Positions 26,950-37,748 are shown, numbered from the stretch's first letter. The stretch is DNA of 40,602 bases from Gammaproteobacteria bacterium 28-57-27 (GCA_002281735.1 NCGK01000016.1:1-40602); one strand, 5' to 3'. The notes: generated from the letters alone by a model not told the origin. A program made the numbers and translations.

Positions 26950-27864
26950 TCAAGCCGAACCGACCAAAGGCTGATGGTAGGCAATCGGCAGGTCAGCATC
27001 ATGCTCAAACGTCACTTCTTCCCACGCATCTTTATCTTTCAACAACGCGCGCAACAAGGCATTGTTCAAGGCATGACCGGTTTTGTGTCCGCTAAACGAG
27101 CCAATCAGGCTATGCCCTAAAAGGTACAAATCGCCAATCGCGTCCAGGATTTTGTGTTTGACGAACTCATCTCCTAAACGCAAGCCGTCTTCGTTGAGGA
27201 TGTGCTCATCACCCACCACGATCGCGTTATCCAGACTGCCACCTAAAGCCAGGTTTTGTGCCCGCATGACTTCCAGATCGCGCATAAAACCAAAGGTGCG
27301 CGCCCGGCTGACTTCTTTCACAAACGAGGTGGAGGAGAAATCAATTTCCGCTGTTTGCGCAGTGTCATTCAATACCGGGTGGTTGAAATCAATCGTCATA
27401 CGCAGACGAAAACCCTCATGCGGCTCAAAACGCGCCCATTTATCGCCTTCGCGCACCTCAACCGTGCGTTTAATGCGAATAAAACGCTTGGCTGCGTCCT
27501 GTTCTTCCACCCCGGCGGACTGGATCAAAAACACAAACGGGCTGGCACTGCCGTCCATAATCGGCGTTTCCGGGCCATCCAGCTCGACATGCGCATTATC
27601 AATGCCCAAGCCTGCCAGCGCCGACATCAGGTGCTCCACGGTCGAAACTTTCACCCCATCTTTCACCAGGGTGGTGGACAAGGTCGTTTCACCCACGTTC
27701 ATTGGGCAGCCCTGAATCGAGGGCTTGTTTTCCAAATCCTGACGGTGGAAAACAATGCCTGAATCCGGCTCTGCCGGACGTAACGTTAGCGTCACGCGCT
27801 CGCCGGTGTGCAGACCCACGCCACTGGCGCGGATCACGTTTCTAAGTGTACGTTGGCGAATCAA
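26950..27864 (-). CDS. lpxC: UDP-3-O-acyl-N-acetylglucosamine deacetylase LpxC
   Basis: A 304-residue zinc enzyme that performs the first committed step of lipid A synthesis. Zinc ligands are visible: His78 in [10 protein letters not shown] and the pair in [15 protein letters not shown] (His and Asp); the catalytic His is in [14 protein letters not shown]. The N-terminus [21 protein letters not shown] is canonical and begins at a TTG codon; no in-frame ATG occurs before residue 55, so TTG is the real start, which may hold expression low. Weak GAGAGCC lies upstream. htpG lies 54 bp upstream in the same direction. Confidence 0.95.
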   Translation of the reverse strand: MIRQRTLRNVIRASGVGLHTGERVTLTLRPAEPDSGIVFHRQDLENKPSIQGCPMNVGETTLSTTLVKDGVKVSTVEHLMSALAGLGIDNAHVELDGPETPIMDGSASPFVFLIQSAGVEEQDAAKRFIRIKRTVEVREGDKWARFEPHEGFRLRMTIDFNHPVLNDTAQTAEIDFSSTSFVKEVSRARTFGFMRDLEVMRAQNLALGGSLDNAIVVGDEHILNEDGLRLGDEFVKHKILDAIGDLYLLGHSLIGSFSGHKTGHALNNALLRALLKDKDAWEEVTFEHDADLPIAYHQPLVGSA

Positions 27865-27918
27865 AATAAGGCTCTCGGCGCGTGCATTAGAAAGTTGCGA
27901 ATGATGGCATGAACCGCC

Positions 27919-29772
27919 TTAGATGAACAGACGGTTAAGCTGCTGTACAAAGGCCGCGCCATCATCCAATTGCGCACCCTCTGCCAACAAAGCCATGCCC
28001 AGCAACAGACCCGACCAGTCCTGCACGCGCGCCGCATCGCTTTCGGCCTGAATTCGCTGCACCAGAGCATGACTCAGATTGACCTCTAGGATAGGCAAGG
28101 ACTCTGGCAGGGGCTGCCCCGCTTCGCGGTACAGGCGGCGCAAGTGTTGCGGCAACTCGTGTGCGGACAAAACCACACAGGCTGGCGAATCGACCAGTCG
28201 AGTTGAAGCTCGCACCGCTTTGACCTTACCTTCTAGCGCCTTTTCAATGCGTTGCAGCACATCGGTTTGCGCTTCATCAGGGGTCGGCTTTTCACTTTCA
28301 GGCAAAGCGTCTTCACGCGCCACACTCTTGATCGACTTGCCATCAAATTCTTGCAGGTGTGACAGCATCCACTCATCCACTGCGTCCGACAGCAGCAATA
28401 CCTCGAAGCCACGCGCCTTGAAGGCCTCGATATGCGGACTGTGGCGCGCTGCGTGATCGTTTTCTGCGGTCAACACATAAATCGCGTCCTGTCCTTCCGG
28501 CATGCGCGCCACATAATTCGCCAGCGACACATCCTGCCCGTGGCTTTCTGTATGGGTCGAGGCAAAGCGCAATAGACGCGCCAAAACATCCCGATTGGCC
28601 GTGTCTTCGGCAAAACCTTCCTTGATCACCCGCGCGTACAGCCCCCACAGCTTGGCGTAAACATCGGGCTTATCGATCGCCAACTCCTCCAGCAGGTTCA
28701 AAACCCGCTTGGCCAAGCCCTGGCGAATCTGATTCAGCACCTCGGAAGATTGCAAAATCTCGCGTGACACGTTCAGGGGCAAGTCCGCCGAATCCACCAC
28801 CCCACGTACAAAACGCAGATAACGCGGCAGCAAGCGCTCCGCGTCGTCCATGATGAACACGCGGCGTACATACAACTTGATGCCATGCTTGGCATCCCGA
28901 TCCCACAAATCAAACGGCGCACGCGCGGGGATATAAATCAGGTTGGTGTATTCAGTACGTCCCTCGACGCGATTATGCGTCCAGGCCAACGGCGCTTCCC
29001 AATCATGGAAGGCTTGCTGGTAAAACTCGTTGTACTCTTCATCCTTGATCTCGGACTTGGCGCGTGCCCACAACGCCGTCGCCTCGTTGACGCGCTCCAT
29101 GCCCGCCTCAGCGACCTCGCCCTCTGGGCTATCCTTGGCCATCATGATCGGGAAAGTGATGTGCTCGGAATAGCGCTTGATAATGTTGCGCAACTGCCAA
29201 GGCTCCAGGAACTTATCCTGATCGGCTTTCAGATGCAGCACGATTTCAGTACCACGTGGTGCGCGTTCGATATTTTCCAGGGTGTAGGCACCTGTTCCCT
29301 CCGAACTCCAATGCACGCCATGCTCAGCACCCAAGCCAGCACGGCGGGTCAATACATCCACCTTGTCAGCCACAATAAACGCCGAATAAAAGCCCACACC
29401 GAACTGACCGATCAGCTGCGTATCCCTGGCTTTATCACCCGACAAGGTTTCCAAAAATTGCTTGGTGCCGCTACGCGCGATGGTGCCCAGGTTTTCTATC
29501 ACTTCCTGGCGATTCATGCCCACGCCGTTATCACGCAGGGTTAAGGTGCGCGCATCCTTATCCACGCTCACTTCAATGCGCAATTCCGCATCGTTTTCGT
29601 ACAGTGCAGCGTCACCCAGCGCCTCATAACGCAGTTTGTCGCAGGCATCCGAAGCATTGGATACAAGCTCACGCAGGAAAATTTCAGGATTGGAATACAG
29701 CGAGTGAATCATCAGGTGCAGGAGTTGGCGCACCTCGGTTTGGAATTCAAGTGTTTCTGTTTGGTTGTGCAT
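27919..29772 (-). CDS. htpG: Chaperone protein HtpG (Hsp90)
   Basis: A 617-residue Hsp90-family ATPase. The GHKL nucleotide pocket shows [35 protein letters not shown] and [17 protein letters not shown]. The middle domain has the conserved [30 protein letters not shown] and [19 protein letters not shown]. The C-terminal dimerisation domain ends LNRLFI. AGGAG lies 9 nt before the ATG. Length is close to the roughly 625 residues usual for the family. Confidence 0.96.
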   Translation of the reverse strand: MHNQTETLEFQTEVRQLLHLMIHSLYSNPEIFLRELVSNASDACDKLRYEALGDAALYENDAELRIEVSVDKDARTLTLRDNGVGMNRQEVIENLGTIARSGTKQFLETLSGDKARDTQLIGQFGVGFYSAFIVADKVDVLTRRAGLGAEHGVHWSSEGTGAYTLENIERAPRGTEIVLHLKADQDKFLEPWQLRNIIKRYSEHITFPIMMAKDSPEGEVAEAGMERVNEATALWARAKSEIKDEEYNEFYQQAFHDWEAPLAWTHNRVEGRTEYTNLIYIPARAPFDLWDRDAKHGIKLYVRRVFIMDDAERLLPRYLRFVRGVVDSADLPLNVSREILQSSEVLNQIRQGLAKRVLNLLEELAIDKPDVYAKLWGLYARVIKEGFAEDTANRDVLARLLRFASTHTESHGQDVSLANYVARMPEGQDAIYVLTAENDHAARHSPHIEAFKARGFEVLLLSDAVDEWMLSHLQEFDGKSIKSVAREDALPESEKPTPDEAQTDVLQRIEKALEGKVKAVRASTRLVDSPACVVLSAHELPQHLRRLYREAGQPLPESLPILEVNLSHALVQRIQAESDAARVQDWSGLLLGMALLAEGAQLDDGAAFVQQLNRLFI

Positions 29773-29833
29773 AATTCATAGCTCCTAGAGGGAAATGGCA
29801 GAATTTACAGGTTGGATAAGCGTCACGCTTCCA

Positions 29834-29851
29834 CCCCAAGCAAGCTTGGGG
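29834..29851. repeat. Hairpin between ogt and htpG
   Basis: CCCCAAGC and GCTTGGGG flank AA. It could attenuate or end the ogt transcript but has no T tract on either strand. Confidence 0.35.
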
Positions 29852-29865
29852 CTGACTCCCATATT

Positions 29866-30363
29866 TCAAGTTAGCTGCACACCTTCGTGGCTCAATAACC
29901 AAGACTTACGCGCCTGCCCAAGCTCGCCTGCTCCGGCATATCCACCCAATCCCGCAGCCGCCACCACACGATGACAAGGAATGAGGATCGGGATGGGATT
30001 TGCCCGCAATGCCCCACCCACCGCACGCGGCGCACTGCCCACGCGCCGCGCCAACTCGGCATAAGTAATACATTGACCCCAGGGAACGTCCCGTAACGCG
30101 GACCAAACGCGCTGCTGAAACGCCGTACCCTTGGGCGTCATCCCACGCATGTTGTCAGGCATGTCGGGCGCATCCTTTGCCGTAAAGTATGCCGTAAGCC
30201 ATGCCATGGCTTGCAGCATACCAGGGGCGCACACATCGCTCTGATCGCTTGGAGGGGGCGCATCAAAATCCAGCGCGACCAGCGCGCCGTCGCTGCATGT
30301 CAGTCGTATCCAGCCAAAAGGCGAGCCTACAGGCGAATGAAACGCGCCGTACTGAGTGACCAT
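29866..30363 (-). CDS. ogt: Methylated-DNA--protein-cysteine methyltransferase
   Basis: A 165-residue suicide repair protein that removes the alkyl group from O6-alkylguanine. The acceptor cysteine is in IPCHRVVAAAG (Cys130), followed by GLGGYAGAGELGQARKSWLLSHEG. The helix-turn-helix and Asn hinge region (GTAFQQRVWSALRDVPWGQ, TYAELARRVG, RAVGGALRANP) is complete. Two consecutive ATGs occur at 30366 and 30363; the G-rich run upstream is better spaced for the second. It lacks an Ada-type regulatory domain, hence Ogt. Confidence 0.92.
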   Translation of the reverse strand: MVTQYGAFHSPVGSPFGWIRLTCSDGALVALDFDAPPPSDQSDVCAPGMLQAMAWLTAYFTAKDAPDMPDNMRGMTPKGTAFQQRVWSALRDVPWGQCITYAELARRVGSAPRAVGGALRANPIPILIPCHRVVAAAGLGGYAGAGELGQARKSWLLSHEGVQLT

Positions 30364-30385
30364 CATCCGCCCCCCCGAAAAAACA

Positions 30386-30413
30386 CCAAAAAAAAGACCC
30401 CTGGACGGGGTCT
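30386..30413 (-). terminator. Rho-independent terminator of the rpsP-rplS group
   Basis: AGACCCC / GGGGTCT stem (30395-30401 / 30407-30413) with a T tract on the minus strand, 30 bp after rplS. Confidence 0.9.
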
Positions 30414-30442
30414 ATTCATACTCAACTCACATTCGGCACCAA

Positions 30443-30808
30443 TTAACGTGCGACGCGCGGAGCAAGCTTTTCCTTGATACGTGCAGACTTACCGGTCAGG
30501 CCGCGCAGATAGTACAGCTTGGCACGACGTACATCGCCGCGACGCTTGACTTCAATCGCCGCCACGTTCGGGCCATACAGCGGGAACACGCGTTCAACGC
30601 CTTCACCGTGGGAGATTTTACGCACGGTAAACGCAGAGTTGATTCCGCGATTACGCTTGGCAATCACCACGCCTTCAAACGCCTGCAGACGCTCACGCTC
30701 ACCTTCCTTCACACGTACGCTCACCACCACGGTGTCACCCGGGGCGAAATTTGGGCGGTCAATACCTTCAATCATCTCAGCGTTAAGCTGTTGAATTAAA
30801 ACGTTCAT
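30443..30808 (-). CDS. rplS: 50S ribosomal protein L19
   Basis: A 121-residue ribosomal protein at the 30S-50S interface. Diagnostic stretches are [57 protein letters not shown] and [25 protein letters not shown]. It follows trmD by 3 bp and ends the leftward rpsP-rimM-trmD-rplS operon. Confidence 0.97.
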   Translation of the reverse strand: MNVLIQQLNAEMIEGIDRPNFAPGDTVVVSVRVKEGERERLQAFEGVVIAKRNRGINSAFTVRKISHGEGVERVFPLYGPNVAAIEVKRRGDVRRAKLYYLRGLTGKSARIKEKLAPRVAR

Positions 30809-30811
30809 ATT

Positions 30812-31597
30812 TCAAGTCCTCATCTTCGATTCGTCGTTTGCCGTCCGTTTGCCCGCTTCCGCTGCACACTCATCATGTCCAGCCTCCAGCAAACGACGTT
30901 CAGCTTCCGTCATACGCCTGACGGCGAGCAGCTCAGGCCGCCGCCGCCAGGTTCGCGTTAACGCCTGTTGAAGGCGCCAACGCTCGATCTCTTTGTGGTT
31001 CCCGCCAAGTAAAACTTCCGGAACACCACGTTCTTCCACCCACTCGGGGCGGGTGTAATGCGGACAGTCCAAGAGACCTGTCATAAACGAATCCTGCACC
31101 GCCGACTGCTCATGCCCTAACGCCCCCGGCAATTGCCGAATCACTGCATCAATCAGAGCCATGGCCGCTGGTTCACCACCACTGAGCACAAAATCGCCCA
31201 GCGACAGCTCCTCATCCACATCCGTCTCCAACACCCGCTCATCCATGCCTTCGTAGCGCCCACACACCAGCACCATGCCGGGTAAGCGTGCCAAACGGTT
31301 AACTTCCATCTGGTCAACACGCCGCCCTTGCGGTGTCAGCGCGATCACCCGATGCCCCTCAGGTGCCGCGACTCGCGCGGCCTGGATGGCATCACGCAAA
31401 GGCGCAACCTTCATCAACATCCCAGGCCCGCCACCAAAAGGGCGATCATCCACCGTACGGTGTCGATCATGTGTGAAATCCCGTGGATTCCACACCCTCA
31501 ACGAACACAAGCCCGCTTCAACGGCTCGACGCGGAATGCCATATTCAGCAATCACTTGCACCAGCTCAGGAAACAGGGTGATGACATCAATCTTCAT
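30812..31597 (-). CDS. trmD: tRNA (guanine-N1)-methyltransferase TrmD
   Basis: A 261-residue SPOUT-family enzyme that makes m1G37 in tRNAs, preventing +1 frameshifts. The trefoil knot is marked by [12 protein letters not shown] and [20 protein letters not shown], and [13 protein letters not shown] carries the substrate-binding loop. The C-terminal RNA-binding domain includes [18 protein letters not shown]. The C-terminal tail after ECAAEAGKR is slightly longer than average. Confidence 0.97.
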   Translation of the reverse strand: MKIDVITLFPELVQVIAEYGIPRRAVEAGLCSLRVWNPRDFTHDRHRTVDDRPFGGGPGMLMKVAPLRDAIQAARVAAPEGHRVIALTPQGRRVDQMEVNRLARLPGMVLVCGRYEGMDERVLETDVDEELSLGDFVLSGGEPAAMALIDAVIRQLPGALGHEQSAVQDSFMTGLLDCPHYTRPEWVEERGVPEVLLGGNHKEIERWRLQQALTRTWRRRPELLAVRRMTEAERRLLEAGHDECAAEAGKRTANDESKMRT

Positions 31598-31618
31598 ACA
31601 CCCTCCTTCACCACGGCA

Positions 31619-32131
31619 TCAGTCGAAATCAGGATCCCAATCGACCGTGATACGACGCTCCACCAAATCAACCGCCAGCACAAACTGATCCATGATAAAG
31701 GGCACCAAACGCTCACGCTCGCCTTGAATGACCAACACATCGTTGGCACCGGTTTCCATCAAGTGATCGACCGTACCCAAGGCCACGCCTTCGGTGGTAA
31801 GCACCTGCATTCCGATCAGGTCGCGCCAGTAAAACTCACCCTGTGCCAAGGCAGGCAACTGCGAGGAAGCCACCGCAATCTCCGCCCCTGCAAGGGCTTC
31901 GGCCTGATTGCAATCATTCACCCCCTCCAGCTTGGCAATTAAGCCTTTACCTTGGGTCTTGAATGACTTCACCCGCACATCAACCCACGCGCCTTTCAGC
32001 TTGAGCTGCCAAACGCGGTAACGGCCGATATCCGTCATTGGACGCGACTCGGAATGCACCTTGACCCAGCCTTGAAGACCAAAAGGGGCAAGAACCTTAC
32101 CGAGCACAATGCGCTCAACTACCATAGTCAT
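31619..32131 (-). CDS. rimM: Ribosome maturation factor RimM
   Basis: A 170-residue factor for 30S head assembly around S19. The N-terminal barrel is recognisable as IVLGKVLAPFGLQGWVKVHS, and the PRC-barrel by EFYWRDLIGMQVLTTEGVALGTVDHLMETGANDVLVI and VPFIMDQFVLAVDLVERRITVDW. The ATG at 32131 is used; another at 32125 is possible. It lies 27 bp after rpsP and 21 bp before trmD. Confidence 0.95.
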   Translation of the reverse strand: MTMVVERIVLGKVLAPFGLQGWVKVHSESRPMTDIGRYRVWQLKLKGAWVDVRVKSFKTQGKGLIAKLEGVNDCNQAEALAGAEIAVASSQLPALAQGEFYWRDLIGMQVLTTEGVALGTVDHLMETGANDVLVIQGERERLVPFIMDQFVLAVDLVERRITVDWDPDFD

Positions 32132-32158
32132 GGGGCGAGGCCGAGGAATGAACGAAAA

Positions 32159-32431
32159 TTAAGCTGCAACCTCAGTTGCAACCTGATCCTTGGCAAAATC
32201 CTTCAACAATGACGCAACGCGGCCACTAGGTTGCGCGCCCTTCGCCAACCAACCGTTCATGCGTTCCGCATCAATGTGCAAGCGCACTTCTTGACCGCGG
32301 GCAACCGGGTTGAAATAACCAAGACGCTCCACTGAAGCACCGCTATCACGTGCCTTGCGGCTATCGGTAACGATGATGTGATAGAAAGGACGCTTCTTGG
32401 CGCCGCCACGAGCTAGGCGAATGGAAACCAT
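32159..32431 (-). CDS. rpsP: 30S ribosomal protein S16
   Basis: A 90-residue ribosomal protein. The N-terminus [40 protein letters not shown] and the later [12 protein letters not shown] are the standard S16 blocks. It is the first gene of rpsP-rimM-trmD-rplS; a 133-bp AT-rich gap separates it from ffh and should hold its promoter, though no clear -35/-10 pair was seen. Confidence 0.97.
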   Translation of the reverse strand: MVSIRLARGGAKKRPFYHIIVTDSRKARDSGASVERLGYFNPVARGQEVRLHIDAERMNGWLAKGAQPSGRVASLLKDFAKDQVATEVAA

Positions 32432-32564
32432 ACTATGTTTATAACCTTAGTGTCAGGGATGAAGCCGCGTTACACAGCCCATCAAAATAAAGCACGGCAT
32501 TTTAACTGGATAACGCAAAAAGGGAAGCTTTTTCTAGCATTCACGTCAAATACCCCCTACCGCC

Positions 32565-33917
32565 TTAAAACGGCATCCCCGGCATACGCCCTTTCATACC
32601 GCGTATCAGCTTGCTCATACCGCCGCCGGAGAGTTTTTTCATCATGTCGCGCATGTCGGCATGCTGCTTGAGCAGGCGATTCAGGTCTTGCGCCTGCAAG
32701 CCTGCACCTGCCGCAATACGGCGCTTACGCGTGCCTTTGATCAACTCAGGGTGGCGACGTTCCTGCGGGGTCATGGACTGAATCAGCGCAATCATGCGTT
32801 TCACGTCACGATCATTGGCCTGAGCTTTGACATGCTCCGGGACTTTGCCCGCGCCGGGCAACTTTTCCATCAAGCTGGCCACGCCGCCCATGCTGAGCAT
32901 CTGTTCCATTTGCGACTTCATGTCTTCCATATTGAACGACTTGCCCGACTTGACCTTGTCCACCAACGCCTGTGCCTTGGCTTGGTCGAGCTTGTTGGTG
33001 ACATCTTCAACCAACGACAGCACATCGCCCATCCCCAAAATACGCGAAGCCACGCGCTCAGGATGGAAGGCCTCCAGTGCCGCCAGTTTCTCGCCGCGTC
33101 CGAGGAACTTGATCGGCTTGCCGGTAATCTGGCGCACCGAGAGCGCTGCACCACCGCGCGCATCGCCATCGGTCTTGGTCAATACCACACCGGTCAGCGG
33201 CAGAGCATCGTTAAACGCCTTGGCGGTATTCGCCGCATCCTGCCCGGTCATGCTATCGACCACGAACAGCGTCTCAATCGGGTTCAGTGCTGCATGAATA
33301 CGCTGCACCTCGTCCATCATCGCTGCGTCGATGTGCAGGCGTCCTGCGGTATCCACCAGCAGCACGTCCATGTGACGAATGCGCGCTTCATGCAGCGCAG
33401 CCTGCGCAATCGCCACCGGCTCCTGCCCGGATTCCGATGGGAAGAAGCCTACATCCACCTGCTTGGCTAGGGTTTCAAGCTGTTTGATCGCTGCCGGACG
33501 GTACACGTCGCAACTCACCACCAGCACTTTTTTCTTCTGTTCCTTGAGCAGGCGCGCCAGCTTACCGACCGTGGTGGTCTTGCCCGCACCCTGCAAACCG
33601 GCCATCAGCACCACGGCGGGCGGCACGGCGGCCAGATTCAAACCCTCATTGGCCTCGCCCATGACCGCGACCAACTCGTCGTGCACGATCTTGATGAAGG
33701 CCTGCCCCGGCGTGAGGCTGCTTAACACCTCTTGCCCAATCGCACGCTCTTTCACCTTGGCGGTAAAGTCGCGCACCACAGGCAGCGCCACATCCGCCTC
33801 CAGCAGCGCCATGCGCACTTCACGCATCGCGTCCTGGATATTCTCATCCGTGAGGCGACCCTGGCCGCGCATTTTGTCGAGCAAACCGGATAAGCGCTGG
33901 GTTAGATTTTCAAACAT
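32565..33917 (-). CDS. ffh: Signal recognition particle protein Ffh
   Basis: A 450-residue SRP54-type GTPase that targets nascent membrane proteins together with 4.5S RNA and FtsY. The N domain is followed by the GTPase P-loop GLQGAGKTTTVGKLA, DTAGRLHID, and TKTDGDARGGAALSV. The C-terminal M domain is Met-rich: MEDMKSQMEQMLSMGG, MIALIQSMTPQERRHPELI and the RNA-binding GSR-like segment RIAAGAG. A strong GGAGGAG precedes the ATG. It starts just downstream of the typA terminator, so its promoter must overlap that hairpin or lie at its end. Confidence 0.97.
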   Translation of the reverse strand: MFENLTQRLSGLLDKMRGQGRLTDENIQDAMREVRMALLEADVALPVVRDFTAKVKERAIGQEVLSSLTPGQAFIKIVHDELVAVMGEANEGLNLAAVPPAVVLMAGLQGAGKTTTVGKLARLLKEQKKKVLVVSCDVYRPAAIKQLETLAKQVDVGFFPSESGQEPVAIAQAALHEARIRHMDVLLVDTAGRLHIDAAMMDEVQRIHAALNPIETLFVVDSMTGQDAANTAKAFNDALPLTGVVLTKTDGDARGGAALSVRQITGKPIKFLGRGEKLAALEAFHPERVASRILGMGDVLSLVEDVTNKLDQAKAQALVDKVKSGKSFNMEDMKSQMEQMLSMGGVASLMEKLPGAGKVPEHVKAQANDRDVKRMIALIQSMTPQERRHPELIKGTRKRRIAAGAGLQAQDLNRLLKQHADMRDMMKKLSGGGMSKLIRGMKGRMPGMPF

Positions 33918-33929
33918 GTGACTCCTCCA

Positions 33930-33956
33930 AAAACAAAAACCCGGACAAGCCGGGTT
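33930..33956 (-). terminator. Rho-independent terminator after typA
   Basis: AACCCGG / CCGGGTT stem with a 5-nt loop and a T-rich tail on the minus strand, 43 bp after the typA stop and 13 bp before ffh starts. Confidence 0.88.
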
Positions 33957-33998
33957 CCTTCATTAAGCTCCAACACGGAACATCAACGCGGCGCGAAA

Positions 33999-35837
33999 TT
34001 ACTCGCTGGCTGAGCTACGTCCGAAACGCTTGCGGTCTTGCTCGGTCAGATACTTCTTACGGATACGCACCGATACGGGTGTCACTTCGACCAGCTCGTC
34101 ATCATCAATGAATTCCAACGATTGCTCCAAGGTGTAGCGAATCGGCGGAACCAGAGTGATGGCCTCATCCGTACCTGAAGCACGCATGTTGGTCAATTTT
34201 TTGCCCTTAAGCGCGTTCACCGTCAAGTCGTTATCACGCGAGTGAATACCAATGACTTGACCCTCGTAGATTTCTTCAGCATGACCGATAAACATACGGC
34301 CACGCTCTTGCAGGCTGAAAATCGCAAAGCCCAATGCTTTACCAGTTTCGTTGGCGATCAACACACCGTTGACACGTTGACCAATGGTACCGGGACGATA
34401 TTCACCATAATGATCGAATACAGAGAACATCAAGCCGGTGCCTTGCGTCGAGGTCAAAAATTCGGTACGGAAACCGATCAAACCGCGCGAAGGAATAATG
34501 TACTCCAAACGCACACGACCCTTGCCATCCGGCTCCATGTTTTTCAGATCACCGCGACGGATACCGAGCTTTTCCATGATGGTGCCTTGATGCTGCTCTT
34601 CAATGTCCACCACCAACTGCTCGTATGGCTCCTGCTTCACACCATTCACTTCATGAATGATAACTTCGGGACGACCCACACCCATCTCGAAACCTTCGCG
34701 GCGCATGTTTTCGATCAACACCGAAAGATGCAACTCACCACGACCAGAAACGCGGAATTTATCCGAACCTTCCATATCTTCAACGCGCAGTGCCACGTTA
34801 TGCACCAGTTCCTTGGTCAAGCGATCACGAATCTGACGGCTGGTGACGTACTTGCCTTCCTTGCCCGCGAACGGTGAAGTATTCACTTGGAACACCATGC
34901 TGACGGTGGGTTCGTCAACGCTCAGCGGCGGCAGCATCTCGACATTATCCGGATCGCAAATGGTGTCCGAGATGTACAAGGGATCAAGACCAGAGAACGC
35001 GATAATGTCGCCAGCTTGCGCTTCTTGCACTTCAATCCGATCAAGACCGTGGAAGCCCATCAGCTTCAACATACGGCCTGAACGAATATTGCCTTCACGA
35101 TCAATGACCTTAACTTGCGTATTGGAGGTAATTTTTCCGCGCGAAATTTTACCGACCCCAATCACACCCATGAATGGGTTGTAATCCAGACTGGAAACCT
35201 GAAGCTGGAAAGGGCCTTCGGGATCGACATCCGGAGCCGCGACATGCTTGATGATCGCCTCGAACAACGGTGTCATGTCGCCTTCGCGTGCATTCTTGTC
35301 AAGACTTGCATAGCCGGTCAGCGCAGAGGCGTACACGACCGGGAAATCGAGTTGCTCCTCAGTGGCGCCAAGGTTAGCGAACAAATCAAACACTTGATCC
35401 ACAACCCAATCCGGACGCGAGCTAGGACGGTCAATCTTGTTGATGACCACAATCGGCTTCAGGCCATGCTGGAAGGCTTTTTGGGTAACGAAGCGGGTTT
35501 GCGGCATCGGGCCACCGACGGCATCCACCAACAACAATACCGAGTCCACCATCGACAATACGCGCTCAACTTCGCCACCGAAGTCGGCGTGTCCAGGGGT
35601 GTCCACGATATTGATGCGGTATTCCTCACCTTCCGGGCTGGTCCAGCGAATCGCTGTGTTCTTGGCCAGAATGGTAATGCCGCGCTCTTTTTCAATGTCG
35701 TTGGAGTCCATGATGCGCTCGCCAAGCTGCTCGCGCTCACCGAATGTGCCCGATTGGCGCAACAGTTGGTCAACAAGGGTGGTTTTGCCATGGTCAACGT
35801 GCGCGATGATGGCGATATTGCGTAGATTTTTAATCAC
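33999..35837 (-). CDS. typA: Translational GTPase TypA/BipA
   Basis: A 612-residue ribosome-associated GTPase used in stress and low-temperature ribosome assembly. The G1 loop is [15 protein letters not shown], the switch region has [15 protein letters not shown]3 is [16 protein letters not shown] and G4 is [13 protein letters not shown]. The C-terminal BipA-specific region includes [26 protein letters not shown]. It is monocistronic between a short leader and a terminator. Confidence 0.97.
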   Translation of the reverse strand: MIKNLRNIAIIAHVDHGKTTLVDQLLRQSGTFGEREQLGERIMDSNDIEKERGITILAKNTAIRWTSPEGEEYRINIVDTPGHADFGGEVERVLSMVDSVLLLVDAVGGPMPQTRFVTQKAFQHGLKPIVVINKIDRPSSRPDWVVDQVFDLFANLGATEEQLDFPVVYASALTGYASLDKNAREGDMTPLFEAIIKHVAAPDVDPEGPFQLQVSSLDYNPFMGVIGVGKISRGKITSNTQVKVIDREGNIRSGRMLKLMGFHGLDRIEVQEAQAGDIIAFSGLDPLYISDTICDPDNVEMLPPLSVDEPTVSMVFQVNTSPFAGKEGKYVTSRQIRDRLTKELVHNVALRVEDMEGSDKFRVSGRGELHLSVLIENMRREGFEMGVGRPEVIIHEVNGVKQEPYEQLVVDIEEQHQGTIMEKLGIRRGDLKNMEPDGKGRVRLEYIIPSRGLIGFRTEFLTSTQGTGLMFSVFDHYGEYRPGTIGQRVNGVLIANETGKALGFAIFSLQERGRMFIGHAEEIYEGQVIGIHSRDNDLTVNALKGKKLTNMRASGTDEAITLVPPIRYTLEQSLEFIDDDELVEVTPVSVRIRKKYLTEQDRKRFGRSSASE

Positions 35838-35950
35838 AAGAAAGTCTCAAGAAGCTAAAAAAGGCTGTGGAGGGGTAAGTTGGTGCGCGATTATACGGAT
35901 TACAAGCTAAAATGATATTTCATAAATTAAATCAATGAGGCATTGAAGCC

Positions 35951-36346
35951 ATGAATCAGGTTATCCCCCAAATCACAGCCTACACAAAAATCGGCGGCGA
36001 AGCCGGTATACACCGCTTGACGGCGCGCTTTTACCAACTCATGTGCGAATTGCCCAGTGCTCGCGAGCTGCTATCCATCCACCGCAACCTGGACGATGCC
36101 GAGCAGAAGCTGAGCGAATTCCTCTCCGGCTGGCTGGGCGGCCCGCAATTATTTATGGAGCGCCACGGCCACCCGCGCCTGCGTATGCGCCACATGCAAA
36201 TCGCCGTGGATAGCAACATGCGCGACCAGTGGATGCACTGTATGCGCCATGCCCTCGACCAAACGGTCGAAGACCCGCTGTTCCGCGAGGAGCTGTATCA
36301 ATCGCTATGGAGCGTGGCCGATCACATGCGCAATCGGCTTGATTGA
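35951..36346 (+). CDS. Group II truncated haemoglobin
   Basis: A 131-residue globin. The segment GGPQLFMERHGHPRLRMRH places the probable proximal haem histidine at His81, and Trp94 (RDQWMHCM) matches the conserved G8 tryptophan of group II truncated globins. An N-terminal GGEAGIHRLTARFYQLM starts the fold. These proteins bind oxygen or detoxify NO and peroxide; the exact role here is not shown. It is convergent with mtnC, 4 bp from its stop, and has its own upstream region next to the typA promoter. Confidence 0.9.
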   Translation: MNQVIPQITAYTKIGGEAGIHRLTARFYQLMCELPSARELLSIHRNLDDAEQKLSEFLSGWLGGPQLFMERHGHPRLRMRHMQIAVDSNMRDQWMHCMRHALDQTVEDPLFREELYQSLWSVADHMRNRLD

Positions 36347-36350
36347 TGCG

Positions 36351-37055
36351 TTAAAGAGCGTCCTGCTGCAAAAGCTTATCCACATCCGCAAAATTCCGGC
36401 ACCACTCAAACGCTGCCGCGTCCATCGACATCGGCAGGGCAAAGCGCGCCAAGCCTATCGCCTGCATGCCTGCTGCCTTGGCCGCCACCAACTCGGCAGG
36501 AATGTCGGACAGAAACACGACTTCATGCGGCGCCAGCTCTAGCGCCTCGACAATTAAGCGATACGCAGCCACCTCCCGCTTCGCGCCGATGGTGGTATCG
36601 AAGTAGCCGGAAAACAGCGCCGTCAAATCTCCGGCATCCGAATGCGCAAACAACAACTTTTGCGCCTGCACCGAGCCGGATGAATACACATACAGGCGCA
36701 AACCTTGTTCATGCCAGCGGCGCAGGCCGTCCACCGCGTCCTGATAGACATGCCCGTTAAAATCACCCTGACGATACCCCTGCTCCCACACCATGCCTTG
36801 CAACACTTTAAGCGCGGTCACCTTACGGTCTTCGTCCATCCACTCCATCAAATGCGCCAGCGCTTCATCGAGCGAAAGATGAGCCTCGCCCAGCTCGCGT
36901 TCAATCGCCGCAAGCTGCTCCTGCACCTCCGGGTTGTCCAGATTCGTGCGCACAAAATCCGCCAAATGCTCACGCGCATAGGGGAAAAGCACCTGATGCA
37001 CAAAGTCGATACTGGAGGTCGTACCCTCAATGTCAGTCACAATGGCTTTAATCAT
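36351..37055 (-). CDS. mtnC: Enolase-phosphatase E1
   Basis: A 234-residue HAD-family enzyme of methionine salvage that converts 2,3-diketo-5-methylthiopentyl-1-phosphate to the acireductone. The HAD nucleophile motif is IVTDIEGTTSSIDFVHQVLFPYA, with SSGSVQAQKLLF as motif II and GYFDTTIGAKREVAAY and VVFLSDIPAELVAAKAAGM as later motifs. The ATG at 37055 has AAGGA 7 nt upstream; a GTG at 37058 adds one residue. It follows mtnD after a 141-bp palindromic element. Confidence 0.95.
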   Translation of the reverse strand: MIKAIVTDIEGTTSSIDFVHQVLFPYAREHLADFVRTNLDNPEVQEQLAAIERELGEAHLSLDEALAHLMEWMDEDRKVTALKVLQGMVWEQGYRQGDFNGHVYQDAVDGLRRWHEQGLRLYVYSSGSVQAQKLLFAHSDAGDLTALFSGYFDTTIGAKREVAAYRLIVEALELAPHEVVFLSDIPAELVAAKAAGMQAIGLARFALPMSMDAAAFEWCRNFADVDKLLQQDAL

Positions 37056-37073
37056 CACTCAATCCTTAATTTA

Positions 37074-37187
37074 GCCACAGAGATCACAGAGGACACCGAG
37101 AATAAAGCTGTGACATTTATCGTTCCCACATTCCGACGAGGAGCGTTCTGATTTGCATCCCTCTGTGTGCTCTGTGACCTCTGTGGC
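37074..37187. repeat. Inverted-repeat element, CCACAGAG type, copy 2
   Basis: Left arm GCCACAGAGATCACAGAG (37074-37091) pairs with a right arm ending CTCTGTGACCTCTGTGGC (37170-37187), 17 of 18 matching, with further CTCTGTG units inside. It fills nearly the whole gap between mtnD and mtnC and shares the arm motif with 23397-23501. Confidence 0.7.
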
Positions 37188-37196
37188 AAAAAAACA

Positions 37197-37748
37197 CTAA
37201 ACCAGCTCATCCAGGCTTGGAATGGATTTATCCACTCCGCTCCCGGTGAAATGCCCCACCCAGCCTTCCGGCACCGTAAAAAAGCGGATGCACTTAAAGT
37301 TTGGCTGCTCACCCATATCAAACCAATGGGTCACACCGGAGGGCACTGAAATCAAATCACCCTGGGTACACAGCACGGCATACACCTTGTCCGCGACATG
37401 CAGATAAAACATCCCTTGCCCATCGACAAAAAAACGCACCTCAAAATCATCATGCGTGTGTTCACTTAAAAACTTGGCGCGCATCGCCTCTGTTTGTGGA
37501 TGATCGGCACGCAGACTCACCACATCCACCGACTTAAAACCGTACTCGGCATTCAAGCGCGCGACATCCTCGGCGTAGGCCGCCAACACCGCGTCTTGAT
37601 CGGCGTCCTCAGCCAAAGGCACATTCGCCTGCCAACGCTCAAAGCGCACCCCAATCGACGCAAGCTCACCTGCAATCGCCGCATGATCGAGAACAGTCTG
37701 CGTCCCGTTATTTGGATGAAGCACATCAAAAATGCGTAGCTCTGACAT
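37197..37748 (-). CDS. mtnD: Acireductone dioxygenase
   Basis: A 183-residue cupin enzyme that splits the methionine-salvage acireductone; the Fe form gives the 2-oxo precursor of methionine, the Ni form an off-pathway product. Metal ligands are visible: His97 and His99 in EHTHDDFE, Glu103, and His141 in GVTHWFDMG. The ATG at 37748 overlaps the mtnB stop (TGATG); an in-frame upstream start would lie inside mtnB. The metal used cannot be read from sequence. Confidence 0.95.
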   Translation of the reverse strand: MSELRIFDVLHPNNGTQTVLDHAAIAGELASIGVRFERWQANVPLAEDADQDAVLAAYAEDVARLNAEYGFKSVDVVSLRADHPQTEAMRAKFLSEHTHDDFEVRFFVDGQGMFYLHVADKVYAVLCTQGDLISVPSGVTHWFDMGEQPNFKCIRFFTVPEGWVGHFTGSGVDKSIPSLDELV

